Source: Rhodocollybia butyracea (lineage: Eukaryota; Basidiomycota; Agaricomycetes; Agaricales; Omphalotaceae). Taken from it: a DNA stretch of 25,287 nt. Where the stretch lies: contig JADNRY010000810.1 of the NCBI GenBank assembly GCA_015501585.1, positions 1 to 25,287 of the forward strand, in the 5' to 3' direction. The notes below the pieces were generated by a model. That model was not told where the DNA came from, did no database searches, and saw only the letters and a list, made by a program, of their open reading frames with translations. Positions 1 through 9,242 of this stretch are shown one piece after another; the first letter of the stretch is position 1; each line of letters opens with the position of its first letter. The translations under genes were made by a program, and so were the position numbers.

Positions 1-2529
1 TGGGGACTATCCATTCGGGTTCTACTGATGGACCCGATTTGCCCTTATCGGCGCGACGACCTCATAGCAGAGCTTCCTCGCTCTCATCCGGATTTCTATC
101 CATATTCGGGTCCCCTTTCGGCTTGGGAGGAGATGCAGCACCCATGTCCGCCCCCGCCGTAACGCATCCAAACAACCTAGCTGCGAGCGTCAGTGCGCCC
201 AATGTTTCTGTGTATGGTCAACAACGCCCGAACCGAAATCGTACGGCTTCTGCGAGCGTAGTACCGTCTTCGTCCTCTGGGTGGCCTTCAGCCTCGTCAC
301 CGTCGTTAATCCATTCGGGTCCGGCTTCAGCAGGTCTCGGATCCTTCACTTCGTTTTCTGCTTTATCTTCTCCAGGTATCGGAGGTCCGCCCTCAGGGAC
401 ACGATTAGGACTCGGTTTGGGATGGCCGTTGGCGTCCTCGGCAGAAGAGGTTGACCCAGAGTTGCCGCTTCCGACGTTTGAAGCCCAGTCTACGATGTTG
501 GCCGTAGACATATCGCTAGAACCCGGGGAGAGCAGGAGTTGTAAGTGCTGCTTCTTCTGAGTTTAGGCTGCGGGAAATTAACATTGGCAGATGACTACTC
601 TATTCTTCTTCCTTCCAATCTCCCTCCAACCTTCCGCGGACGAACGTTCCGGTTCGCCTATGAACTTGTTGTGGGCATTTGTCGTGCAGGAACAACGAAC
701 AACTTTTCGATGTCGGGTAGGAGCGTTGGACCTGCAGGAAGCGTCAGTAAGGTGATGAAGGTGCCCATTAGGGTATATACCAATGTCGTCGGTATGTTGT
801 ATGTTCTGCTATTTTTATCTTGGATACTGATATTATGTGTTTTCTTCGCGTCATAGTGGGTCGACCTCCAATACCTTATGATCTTCTTTGGCCCGTAAAT
901 AAGCGTCGTCCTACTCCCGCTTTAGGGCACGCCGTGGGGGAAGGCCGTCTAGGGACGAGGTAGTGGCGACAATGACGACTGTATGTTGGCAAGGTTGTCG
1001 AACTATCTCCTGGTGCCTTTAAAAAGGTTCTCCAATCCAAACATGACCTGCGCATTACTGTTTCGGGTGCGTTCACACTTCAAGAATGTATTTCGTTGCC
1101 TTAGCTCACTCTGTCCGGTAGATTCACATCTTCACTTTCGGGAGCATAAACGATACTGGATCACTGATGGAGTTGAAAGACTACGCCAAGAGACTGGTAG
1201 CAGAGCTACCAGAATCCACAACTGAAACAGAAGCCGGGTTATCTTCCTATGTACCCGCATCCGAACTGGCCTTAACGTCCAATCCCAATGACGGCCACAA
1301 TGGAATATCATCCAAACCGTTGTCGCCTTTATTTGAGGAAGACTCTGTTGACGAGGTAGAGAAGAGAAGGGTGAACGGGAACAGCGGTGGAGGTACAACA
1401 ACCACGCGGAACTTGCTTTCAAGGAGAAAGAGCGTGTAGCGAAGATGAGGCAAAGGGAGGAGAGTGATGATCCTATTCTTGTGGGTGGGTGCGGTGAGGC
1501 AGTGGAGATTCTAACCGGAATCCCAAGAAAGGTGACTGATGTCTTCCTATGGTTTGATAACGTTTCTCATGTGTCTGCAGTCTCATACGACGTCAACAAA
1601 GATGGTGTCAAAGTCGCGGTGTGACGTTCATCAAGTCTGCGTTCCGGCTTGGTGAGACTATACAGGGTGTAGTGGAGCTCAACGAAAGACAAGGTAGAGC
1701 GAGAGTTGTTCAGGTGAGCTATTGGTTTCTAAGCTAAGGGACCTTTGACCAATTTTACCCCGCCTTCATCAGCTCTCCGCTCATCTCGAAACACACGAAT
1801 CCTACCATATTCAATATCCACTACACTAACACTACTACAGCTACCCGTCAACTAAAACGCGTCCATGTAGAGCATCACTCAAGCTTTGTTCTGTCGACGC
1901 TCCGCACAACCTTTGCTCTGGATATCCCCTCCGACGCCAGTCCTGCATTTCAACTCAAAGTCGGAGACGAGTCTTTCCCCGATGTCTCTGATGACAAGAA
2001 ACACAAGCTTGAGGGAGGGCTCGAGTGGAAAGTCCGATTGTGTCTACTCGTTGCGGTAGCCAAAGAGACGGCAGACGTCGGTACTGAAGACGTGAAATTC
2101 AAGAGTTTAGTCCGGGATGGACCGAGAGGAGAGTGGGGCTCAGCGTGGAAGGCCCCGCCGAGTGCAGCACCTTGCGAGAAACCACCGAGTCCCAGAGTCA
2201 TCCCAAGCACACAGGCGAACAACAACAAAATCCGGGTGTCGTAAAAATCCTGGACTTCTTTTATCGCGGCATCGATTTTGGGTACCGCGGAGGAGGGAGA
2301 TGACCTTTCTGGAGACCGTCTAGATGATGAAGGGGGCGATAGCACAAATTCGTATGATGGGATCAAGTCTGACCGAGCGGGCGGAGTTGGGATCGGGGTC
2401 AATTTTAGCGGAGGGAAGGAAGAGCTGTGGCAGGAGGTGAAGCTCGAGACGGTCGAGTGTGAGGTGCCGGTGAGGGTGTGGCCAGGAAATACTGCGTTCA
2501 AGCCGGTGGATGTGGTCTTTGACGTCTGA
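1..2529 (+). pseudogene. RGP1: Rgp1-family protein gene, 5'-partial, reading frame repeatedly broken
   Basis: In yeast Rgp1 pairs with Ric1 as the guanine-nucleotide exchange factor for the Golgi GTPase Ypt6. The frame is open to the window edge, so the start lies outside. Exon 1 is Ser/Pro/Gly-rich and ends at 540; introns 541-590 and 792-856 join cleanly, giving family motifs DYSILLPSNLPPTFRGR and VGRPPIPYDLLWPV. Later segments are GCGEAVEIL, YDVNKDGVKVAV, TFIKSAFRLGETIQGVVELN, RVHVEHHSSFVLSTLRTTF, LEWKVRLCLLVAVAKE, VRDGPRGEWGSAW and the end WPGNTAFKPVDVVFDV. Introns 1532-1580 and 1714-1772 also fit. The segments lie in different frames: TAG at 961-963, frame changes near 1370-1393, 1514-1517, 1620-1624, 1800 and 1830-1842, and TAA at 2242-2244 with coding resuming in the same frame. 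The part 964-1166 is not recognisable. The family call is firm; whether this is a decayed gene or an error-rich assembly cannot be decided here. Confidence 0.85.
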
Positions 2530-2960
2530 TAGGACTCTGCGTGTTGGTTCCGTTACTTGTTCGAATTGTTTTTCGGGTTTGACTGCACTATGTATGTAGT
2601 ATATAAATGACATGTAAGACTTAAGTAGATGAGCTGTCTTCGTTTCATTGTTCGCTGCAAGAAAGTGCAAGAACCGATACCTTATACCGGCCTTGTTCTC
2701 CCTACGGTAAAGTAAACACACCTCATCCTTCCTTTGCGATAATCCCTGCTGGATGTGCCACAGACCAATATCGTCTGAGTCAGAGTCGTACTATGTGTAT
2801 AAAGGAGGTTTAGAATCTAGATTAGGCTCCGGCTGTTCTTTCAAGTGGAAGTATCGCGTCTAATGGGCTTATCTTGTTCTACCAGATCTGGAATCTATTT
2901 GAATTACAAGTAGGGGGCTTCCCTAGTTCCAAAAAACAACTCGTATCGTTACCGCCCTTC
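2526..2960. repeat. RGP1 downstream region, duplicated at 20105-20640
   Basis: No gene is visible here. From the RGP1 stop onward the sequence resembles 20105-20640: shared blocks include the 'tctgcgtgttggtt' / 'tctgcatgttggtt' start, 'agtatata', 'gtaaacacacctc' and 'cctttgcgat'. The end of the segment, with 'gaattacaagta' followed by a pyrimidine-rich stretch, also precedes the SSP copies at about 6570-6620 and 20610-20640. I read it as RGP1 3' UTR and spacer belonging to a duplicated unit. Confidence 0.6.
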
Positions 2961-2964
2961 CTTT

Positions 2965-3295
2965 CTTCTTCCCTTCTTCCTTTGTAACATCGCGTCAGGA
3001 CCATCTTTGGGACCTGCGATGTCTCCCGCAAGGTATACGCACTTTCTCAATCTGAGCCATCACCATCGCTCAATATAGGTAAGGCTGCTCGGCGGAGAGA
3101 CTTAGAGAGCCGTCTGGCGTCAACTTGAAGGACAATTAGAATCTTTGGAGTCGGAGACTAAGTTGCGAGGATTTACTTGGTATAGAAGTTGTGTCCTGTG
3201 TCCTGGTGTAATAGATCATGCTCGAGGGGGCCAGGTTGTATAACTTTACCCTCCGCGGTCAGTTGTACGTGCGGTGTTCTCTGTGCGTTGGAAAA
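2965..3295 (-). pseudogene. Remnant of SSP-family gene (copy A)
   Basis: This stretch has no usable ORF but is a degraded relative of the SSP genes at 4898-5749 and 6638-7458. On the - strand it keeps a MVMAQIE-like segment (compare MVMGQIK in copy B and TVMSQIE in copy C). It also has a block around 3190-3285 close in sequence to copy C 7078-7165 ('gttgtgtcctgtg', 'aatagatcatg', 'gatcagttgta'-like). The signal-peptide exon and the promoter block are not visible. The middle of the gene appears deleted, because the two conserved parts lie closer together than in copies B and C. It is clearly a relic, though its boundaries are approximate. Confidence 0.65.
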
Positions 3296-3299
3296 TATA

Positions 3300-3755
3300 G
3301 CTGACAATATCATGAAAGGGAGAGTAGTAGAAGAATACAGATGGCAAAAACGACGATAGGAAAACTGAACTTGAACGAGTGATGGTGTTCATGGGTGTTC
3401 ATCTCGTCCGTACGGCCTGAACAGAATAAGGGAGAATAATCGACGTCTCACGCATAGAATGTATAAATATATCTGGAGCGGAAGAATCAGCGTTTTCTCT
3501 ACTACACAGAAAGCAACGGGGGAAAAACTCATGTGAGATTCGGCGCTCAACTTCTATAACGGTCATAGGACCCATAGGTCGCAATATGGTCATTACAATC
3601 TTCATATCTACTATCTACTAGATTGACTATTTCGGTTTCTACCAGATACAGGATCGCAGTCACCGCACCCAGTATCAATACCGGTATCAGAGCCATATGG
3701 TGCCAGGAGCACTTGCAGATTCGCCACTACCCTTGAAAGCCATATCCGCTGTTTT
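3300..3755. other. Intergenic stretch with no recognised feature
   Basis: Only short ORFs of about 70 codons or less are present on either strand, with no family motif, splice pattern or repeat that I can link to other parts of the window. It would normally hold the 5' part and promoter of SSP copy A, but neither is recognisable. Confidence 0.5.
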
Positions 3756-3759
3756 CTTC

Positions 3760-4490
3760 ATAGATTAGTACGGCTTCGACATTCGGGTTGCGCTGTCGAC
3801 ATCCGAACTAGAGACAGCAGTCCGTGACTGGTGCTGAAAGAACCGTTGTGTTGAGAGGGTTGGGATGGAGGTGCTGGAAATGGGGTGAGGATTCTGTGTA
3901 CCCGTAGGAGGAATTGCATGCAACAGAAACGGATTATTGGAGTTATGGTGAATAGAGTACAAGGATTCAATATTCAAACGTTCAAATGTTCATTGGGAGG
4001 ACCTGTACCGGCGGTCGAAACGTAATCCGAGTTGTCGCGGCTGAGCTGGCGCTGAGGAGAGACGGAAATAGAGGAAGGTCCTACTGTAGCTCCACCTTCA
4101 AGAACATCGCGTCGATCGGCTGGTTCCATGCGCTTGACGAGAACACGTCTGACGTAGATCAAACAGTTGGCGCAAAGATGCTCCAAAGACCTATAGCACG
4201 ACATTTTCTGAGCTCACCACACATAAAAGTATCGAGAAACGAAAAGCACCTGAAATGTACTTATAGCTGGCTTTTTAGCTGGATCATATCTGGCCTCGAA
4301 GTACCGCGTCTTTACAGGCCCGGGATAAGAAACGACCGATGCGTTGATGGCACTTGACGAGACCGAATGAGGGTTCTAGGATAGTACTGGGTAAGTGAGT
4401 GACGAATCGGACCATAAGCTGCATTACCGACTCCAACGAGCTGTCCGAGCCAAAGGGTTCAGAATTGAATATTGAATATTGAACCGACAC
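3760..4490 (-). pseudogene. Possible decayed coding region, unidentified
   Basis: Read on the - strand, three adjacent open stretches have protein-like composition but lie in different frames. They are 4490-4284 (contains RFVTHLPSTILEPSFGLV), 4204-3974 (contains RRVLVKRMEPADRRDVLEGG and a Ser/Pro-rich tail) and 3977-3765 (Pro/Ser/Thr-rich, ending SATRMSKPY). Together they could be the C-terminal part of a gene whose low-complexity tail has drifted, but no domain is recognised and no intron set joins them convincingly. Part of 4440-4490 ('gaatattgaatattgaa') also resembles the dispersed repeat at 17790-17815. This may be chance open frame in repeat-derived DNA. Confidence 0.2.
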
Positions 4491-4499
4491 GTCTCCTTC

Positions 4500-4890
4500 T
4501 CCCTCGAATCAAGACTCCTCATCTTCTCATATCTGGGAAACTCGCTTCAACATCTAGCTTCGCAAACTCTATGATCGTCCTTGTCCCCGTCGTCAGAGTC
4601 ATAGTTGTATGAGGAGCATGATAGCCGATGCCGGTGCCGGTGAGTTTGCATCTTCACTGTTGGTCTTTGCTGGCCACGCTTAGCATGCTTAACAGAGCAT
4701 TCAAATCATATAGTGGAAGCTCAAGCGCTCGCTCTATCGGGAAACGTGACTTGTCGACGGGCCGGGGGGCGCTGATCAGCCTGATCTTAGATTCTTAGCT
4801 CTGGCTTTTTTTGTTACCAAATTGGGGAATAGTAGTGGAATTTATTTGAATTAAGCGTATCGCCCTTCCTTCCTTCCTCCCTCCTTCCGC
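4500..4890. repeat. SSP module 3' flank (copy B)
   Basis: No gene is visible. The part 4620-4890 resembles 20440-20640 and 6420-6640, which lie at the same place relative to SSP copies D and C. Shared marks are 'ggtgccggtgagttt', 'gttggtct..gctggc', 'agtggaagctca', 'ttggggaata', 'gaatt..aagtatcg' and a CCTT-rich tract just past the stop codon. It is the downstream part of the duplicated SSP unit and probably includes the 3' UTR. Confidence 0.55.
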
Positions 4891-4897
4891 TGTAACA

Positions 4898-5749
4898 TCA
4901 CCCTACGACCTTTGGTGGGAGGACCCGCAAAGTATCTGCAGCCTCTTTAAGAGTCTTGGAAGGTGTAGGTATCTTAATCTGACCCATCACCATCACCCAA
5001 CCATTTAACGGCCTAAAGGCTTTCAAAAACGCAAGATATGAGCGGTTGATGGTTTTGGTTTCCTCGCTGGGTTCATGGTTGGAAGAATGGTTGGAAGAAT
5101 GCTCGGAAGAAGAATGGTCGGAAGGTTCGGGCTGGGGGGTCAGGCGTGGGGTGCGCGGGGGAATGATACACCTCATATTCATGCTCCACATGCTCCACCT
5201 GCTTTTCGGTGGATAAAGCCAGCTTGGAGTCGAAGGAAACCCCTTGATAATCAAAATTCTTGGCGTCGCAGACAACCCCACCGAAAAAATAGTTCTGGCC
5301 CTCTGGCAGGACAACATATCCGTACCCATAGGACCATGCCGTTTTGGACTCAGTTTTGGTACAGAAGTTGTGTCCTGTGAGATTGTAATGAATCATTTCC
5401 CTTTGGCCAAATTCCTTCTTGCCACCCTTCGCACTCAGTTTTATGCGCTTATATTTATCATCCTCCGTCGTGTCTCCATTTTCCACCGCCAGGTCATTAA
5501 TGGACATCTGAACTTGCAGCGCTTGGTCGGCTGTGGGTTGCAATTGTACTTCATGACCGTTTTTATCGAGTACTTGCACGAAATATGGGTGGGTGTTCCT
5601 AGTTTCGATAGTCAACAAACCAGAATCAATGATCATGTATGTCACCTTACCACCGTCGCCACCGGCTCCGTTGGCATTGGCGCAGCACATGCAGGGGAAA
5701 TGGCTATCGCGAGGAGGGTGAAAGCTAGCAAGTGACGTGTGAATAACAT
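4898..5749 (-). CDS. Small secreted protein, SSP family copy B
   Basis: This is a secreted protein of unknown function. Exon 1 (5749-5646) encodes a signal peptide: MLFTRH, hydrophobic core, then SPACA|AP. The intron runs to 5599, ending ACTAG as in copies C and D. The obvious donor GTAAGG at 5650 would put exon 2 out of frame; using GTGACA at 5645 gives VVR-NTHPYFVQVLD. Exon 2 carries family landmarks: PYFVQVLDKNG, MIHYNLTGHNF, WSYGYGYVVLP, YFFGGVVCDAKNFDYQGVSFD, EYEVY. The frame as written stops at 5073. The next frame continues to 4898 through an SSxH repeat and TINRSYLAFLKAFRPLNGW plus VMVMGQIKI, matching copy C. The frame change falls in a six-G run (+ strand 5134-5139). It sits in tandem with copy C, same strand, each with its own promoter block. 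Confidence 0.7.
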
Positions 5750-5965
5750 TGGGGGAGATGATGAGATATGGCTGTGTGAGAGGAGTGTTGGTAATGTCAA
5801 TGAGGTGCGGGCAAAAAAGCGGGGCGATACAAGTGAACTGAACCAGCAGTTGGGGGGAAGTATTTGCTCTTTCGTTCCGTTTATATTCTCAATGCAATGG
5901 ACGTATGTATGTATGATGAGTTGGCACAGAAAGATTTACTGTTGAGTTAATTGCCAATTTACAAA
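5750..5965 (-). promoter_or_regulatory. Promoter block of SSP copy B, shared with copies C and D
   Basis: About 200 bp upstream of the start codon is conserved in copies C (7459-7680) and D (21299-21535). It reads 'gagaatataaa' on the - strand (TATA-like, + strand about 5879-5890, some 130-140 bp before ATG). Next to it lie 'ccattgcat', a 'ctgctggttcagttcac' block and 'ttgtaaattggcaatta' further upstream. Conservation outside the coding part shows the genes were duplicated with their promoters; TATA function is inferred. Confidence 0.6.
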
Positions 5966-6420
5966 ACATGGGTGGACCTGACCAGACCTGACCGTATTCC
6001 CTTGACTAGCGATCTATAAGGAGCCGAAGCACAGCGAAGCACCTCGAAGCACCCACTGCCACTGGACACAAGCATCCAACGAGCACTGGTGCGTGAAACA
6101 GAAATAGGCGTGTTCTAGCGTGTTCTTCCATATATTCGCTGGATAACCGCAAAATGACTTCGGTATAAAACAAAATGTTGCAACATTGTGAACGCCCGGT
6201 CCTCCTGTCACTTCCACAGCCGGGTCCAGGGTTGTTCAAGTCGGAATGAGATTAGCGAATAATCGATTGGGAGCTTCAATGTGGCTATCACAGTGCTATC
6301 ACCTGCTATCACTTACACAAAAGTCCATCCATTGATATTGGAAGGTGTACAACCATCATACGAAGTGCACTGAGGACACAAATGTGCTTGCCTATGAATC
6401 GTTCTGCAACTCAGATTAGC
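5966..6420. repeat. Dispersed repeat R2, copy a
   Basis: No gene is supported, although short ORFs run on the - strand. The sequence is related to 17600-18060 and 24410-24620. Shared words are 'gatctataaggagcc' / 'catcataaggagcc', 'ggtataaaacaaaatg', 'aacgcccggtc' / 'atgcccggtcg' and 'gagattagcgaataatcgat' / 'gagattagtgaataatcgat', followed by 'cctatcact..cac'-like repeats. Both copies a and b retain a short - strand frame with IWKN / IWEN, so the repeat may derive from a coding element. Boundaries are approximate. Confidence 0.55.
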
Positions 6421-6637
6421 TCAGACTTGTGTTGATCTTTGCTGGCCTCAGGTTTAACAGATCTAGTGGAAGCTCAGCCCTCAGCGCTCAACGACTTGAC
6501 TGATGGGCTCAGGCTTATGCTATGGTCCTCGAGGGTTTCCCAACTTGGGAATAAGGCTGTGATTCACTGTTTGTATTACAAGTACCGTATTGCTACTGTC
6601 CTTCCTCCCTCCTATTCCTTCCCTCCTCAACGTCAAC
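6421..6637. repeat. SSP module 3' flank (copy C)
   Basis: This is the downstream part of the SSP unit. It shares 'tttgctggcc', 'agtggaagctca', 'ttgggaataaggctg', 'gattca' and 'attacaagtaccgtattgctac' with 20500-20640, and a pyrimidine-rich tract before the stop codon with copies A and B. Confidence 0.55.
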
Positions 6638-7458
6638 TCATGCCATCGTCACTTTGTTGGAAGGTTGAAGGTGCTCCCGCATATATTTAAAAGCCTCTTT
6701 CATGTACAAAGGAGCTTCCGTAATCTTGCCCCTCGCTTTCACCTCAATCTGAGACATCACTGTCACCCAACCTCTTATCGGTGCAAATGTTGCTAAAAAA
6801 CAACACACGTGCAGTCATCAAAGTTTCGGCTTCCTGTTTCGAGTAATCGCCAATGGGTAGGGAACTATGCACTTCATATTGAGGCGCTACGTCCCGAAGC
6901 TGCTCGACGGAGTAAAGGTCGGGGTCCAATTTTAAGACAGCCCTATCAAATCCAAAATCCTTGCTGTCGGTGACAAGCCCTCCAAACACCAATTTGCGAG
7001 GATTCCTATTCTCCGGTGGGATGATGGCATATCCATACCCATAGCGCCGCGGCCTTAAGTTTCTGCCACTGGTTACAAAGTTGTGTCCTGTGAGTTTGTA
7101 ATAGATCATGTTCGAGGAGTCAAGGTCCTTCAATTTGTAACCATCCGCGATCAGTTGTATGTGCTTCGGTTCCACTCTGCCATCCTCGTTATTCTCCGCC
7201 AGGTTACTAATGGATGTCTGAATATGCTTCGCTTGGTCGGGTGCGAGTTGTACTTTTTTACCACGAGCGTCGAGTACTTGCACAAAATAGGTGTGTGGGT
7301 TTGCCTAGTTTTGGTATAGTCAAGAATAAAGCAGAATCGATGAATCGTGTATGTCTTACCACCGTCGCCACCGCATCCATTGGCATTGGTGCAGCACATG
7401 CAGGGGAAATGACTATCGCGAGGAGGGCGAAAGCCAACGAGTGACATGTGAATAACAT
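6638..7458 (-). CDS. Small secreted protein, SSP family copy C
   Basis: Same family as copies B and D, function unknown. Exon 1 (7458-7360) is a signal peptide (MLFTCHSLAFALLAIVIS, then PACA|AP). The intron 7305-7359 has donor GTAAGA and acceptor ACTAG and joins in phase 0 to ANPHTYFVQVLDARGKKVQL. Landmarks follow in the same order as copy B: MIYYKLTGHNFVTSG, RRYGYGYAIIPP, FGGLVTDSKDFGFD, APQYEVH. As written the frame ends at 6744 (219 residues). A neighbouring frame runs on from the six-A run at 6795-6800 to a TGA at 6640-6638. It encodes FLATFAPIRGWVTVMSQIEV, which aligns with FLKAFRPLNGWVMVMGQIKI of copy B, so the family-like end is 6638. It either carries a real 1-base change or a homopolymer error. 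There is no membrane segment beyond the leader. Confidence 0.75.
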
Positions 7459-7690
7459 TGAGGGAGATGATCAGATATGGCTGTATGAGAAGAGCGTTGG
7501 GAATGTCGATAAGGTGCGGGCAAAAAAAAGGCGGGCAATACGAGTGAACTGAACCAGCAGTTGGGGGAAAGTGTTTGCTCTTTCGTTTCGTTTATATTCT
7601 CGATGCAATGGACATATGCATGTATGGTGAGTTGGCACAGAAAGATTTACCGTTGAGTAATTGCCAATTTACAAAACACAGCGAGCATGG
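7459..7690 (-). promoter_or_regulatory. Promoter block of SSP copy C
   Basis: Counterpart of 5750-5965 and 21299-21535: 'gagaatataaacg' on the - strand at about 7590-7602, some 135 bp before ATG, with the same 'ctgctggttcagttcac' and 'ttgtaaattggcaatta' blocks. The block is followed by 'gggcggacagg', which also appears beside copy D. Confidence 0.6.
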
Positions 7691-8255
7691 GCGGACAGGG
7701 GCGGACAGGACCCTTGAATATACGATCTGAACCTGGTTGAAAATTTGCTGGATTTCGGCCCAGATTATACAAACCAAAATCGGGCTCCCGGACCCCCTTT
7801 TGATACGAACTCTCAACTAGGTCAAATTTTTCCGCGCCAGAGCTCCAATTTCGCGTTTTGTGCGTGTTCTACAGCTAACAAGCTCTAGGGCTTCATACAT
7901 CCTTCATTAGCAAAGTAGCTAATTTCTTTGATTCATTTGTACTTACTCACAGGCTTGACCAGCGAGCGGCCCATAAGTGCAATAAAAATCCGGGGCCCAA
8001 GAGGGTTATGATACGAAAAAAAAATCCGGCTTCGCCTGCAGCGGGCCCTTTGATACGAACATTCCACCCGGGTTGCGGTAGGCGGGATGGGCAAGGTTCA
8101 AATAATTTTTTTTTTTCAAATTTGTGTGGGGCCCGGATGATCCCCCTGGACATGGGCGCCTAGCGATTATCTTCTGCCCGTTTCGTCAACTTTTGCTTCG
8201 TAGAGGACGGGGGGCATAAGTAAAGTCAAAGCATATTTAGATCCATAGAGTAGTT
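7691..8255. repeat. Repeat-rich spacer with dispersed element R1 (copy 1 at about 8040-8150)
   Basis: No gene is seen. A segment at about 8050-8150 has 'gatacgaac', 'cccggg', then 'tgcggtaggcgggatgggca' + 'aggttcaa', a T-run and 'ggcccgg'. The same order occurs on the - strand at 17395-17515, and the 30 bp core recurs at 21638-21667 (+) and 24370-24403 (-). A weaker related piece ('ccttttgatacgaac') is at about 7790-7811. Confidence 0.55.
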
Positions 8256-9199
8256 TCACAATATCGAAGTAACAAGAGGTGCTATCTGAATAAATACATC
8301 CCATGCAGAGCTAAGATCTACCTTTGGGCTGCCGACAGACTCCCAAGCTGATAATGCACGTTGCGAAAAATCATCTGGATACCAGCGGAAACACTCCTCT
8401 CGACTCAGCTGTGTATCCTCTTCAAGAAAACCCCGAAGTCGAGTAACTGCCTCTTTGGGTATAGATATGCGACAATCCATCCCATCAAATTCTGCTGGAT
8501 GGTCGAAAGCATATCCCGGAACATGGCCAGAAGGCATAAGTTTAGCTGATTGGCTGCGTACACGATGATGGTTCCACCAGGTTTTAAACTCCTGTAGTTC
8601 ATGTTCGACTATTGGGATAAAAATCCAGTAAAATAGCGATCTAAGTTCAAAAATAAGTTGACTTTCACATCGCAAAAGTTATTTTCAGCTTACACATGTT
8701 CTTCACAAGTAGAATCGAAGATAGCCTGCAGCTTTCCTTGAAGAATGACTTCCTTGAGATTCTTGCCATATTTATCGGAAAAAATATGCCAGAGTCCCTC
8801 GATAACTGTGTTGCTTGTACTCTTGAGTACAACATGTGGCGGGAAGATCTGTCAGTCGAGATCAGGAGCATATGCTTCACTGTAAAGTAGTTAGCATGTA
8901 TTATCTGATACAAGTTGTGAGCCAAATACCATAGTGTCTCCATAAATGCATGTTGATATCCGATTTCAGGGCCTTTATCAGTCGTGAGCTGGATAGGAAT
9001 ACCTATGTTAAATCAGTTGGGCAGGTTTTAAATCCGAGATGCAAATGGGACGTACAGCCATTTTCTTCCACAAAATCAAGAAATAAATGTCCCCCAGGAA
9101 AAATCTAATGGTTTTATTTGACCCTATGACCCATACCCCAGAGGGGTAAGTTAGTTCCATCAATAACAGTGGCATGTCTCCATCAGGAAAAAGTGACAA
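8256..9199 (-). pseudogene. Integrase-core-domain gene, 3' part only
   Basis: This looks like the C-terminal part of the fungal integrase-like (DDE, RNase-H-fold) proteins common in Agaricomycete repeats. Reading leftward from 9199: LTYPSGVWVIGSNKTIRFFLGDIYF, a frame change near 9080-9095, then DFVEENGC. Intron 9003-9055 leads to IPIQLTTDKGPEIGYQHAFME; intron 8880-8929 to EAYAPDLD, an in-frame TGA (8854-8852), QIFPPHVVLKSTSNTVIEGLW and GKNLKEVILQGK. Intron 8641-8693 leads to LFYWIFIPIVEHELQEF, WWNHHRVRSQSAKLMPSGHV, then a conserved tail to a stop at 8256. D of TTDKG and E of NTVIEG are candidate catalytic residues. The N-terminal half is absent; sequence changes character at the transposon end near 9202. 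One frame change and one stop make it non-functional as read. Confidence 0.7.
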
Positions 9200-9201
9200 T
9201 G

Positions 9202-9242
9202 CTCTGTACTGGTCAGTAGCGGTCAGTAGCTCAAGTAGCGGA
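9202..9242 (+). repeat. Left terminal inverted repeat of the transposon
   Basis: About 36 bp ('ctctgt..tcagtagcggtcagtag..tcaagta') are roughly three-quarters identical to the reverse complement of 16418-16453. Further CCAGTATC-type repeats follow inside (9270-9298). Its position coincides with the loss of integrase coding sequence on the other side. Confidence 0.5.

Noticed and set aside
218..511. - strand ORF at the left edge
   Set aside because: Antisense of the Ser/Pro-rich RGP1 exon 1, which joins in frame to conserved exon 2.
1950..2501. 183-codon ORF on the - strand
   Set aside because: Antisense shadow of conserved RGP1 coding segments on the + strand.
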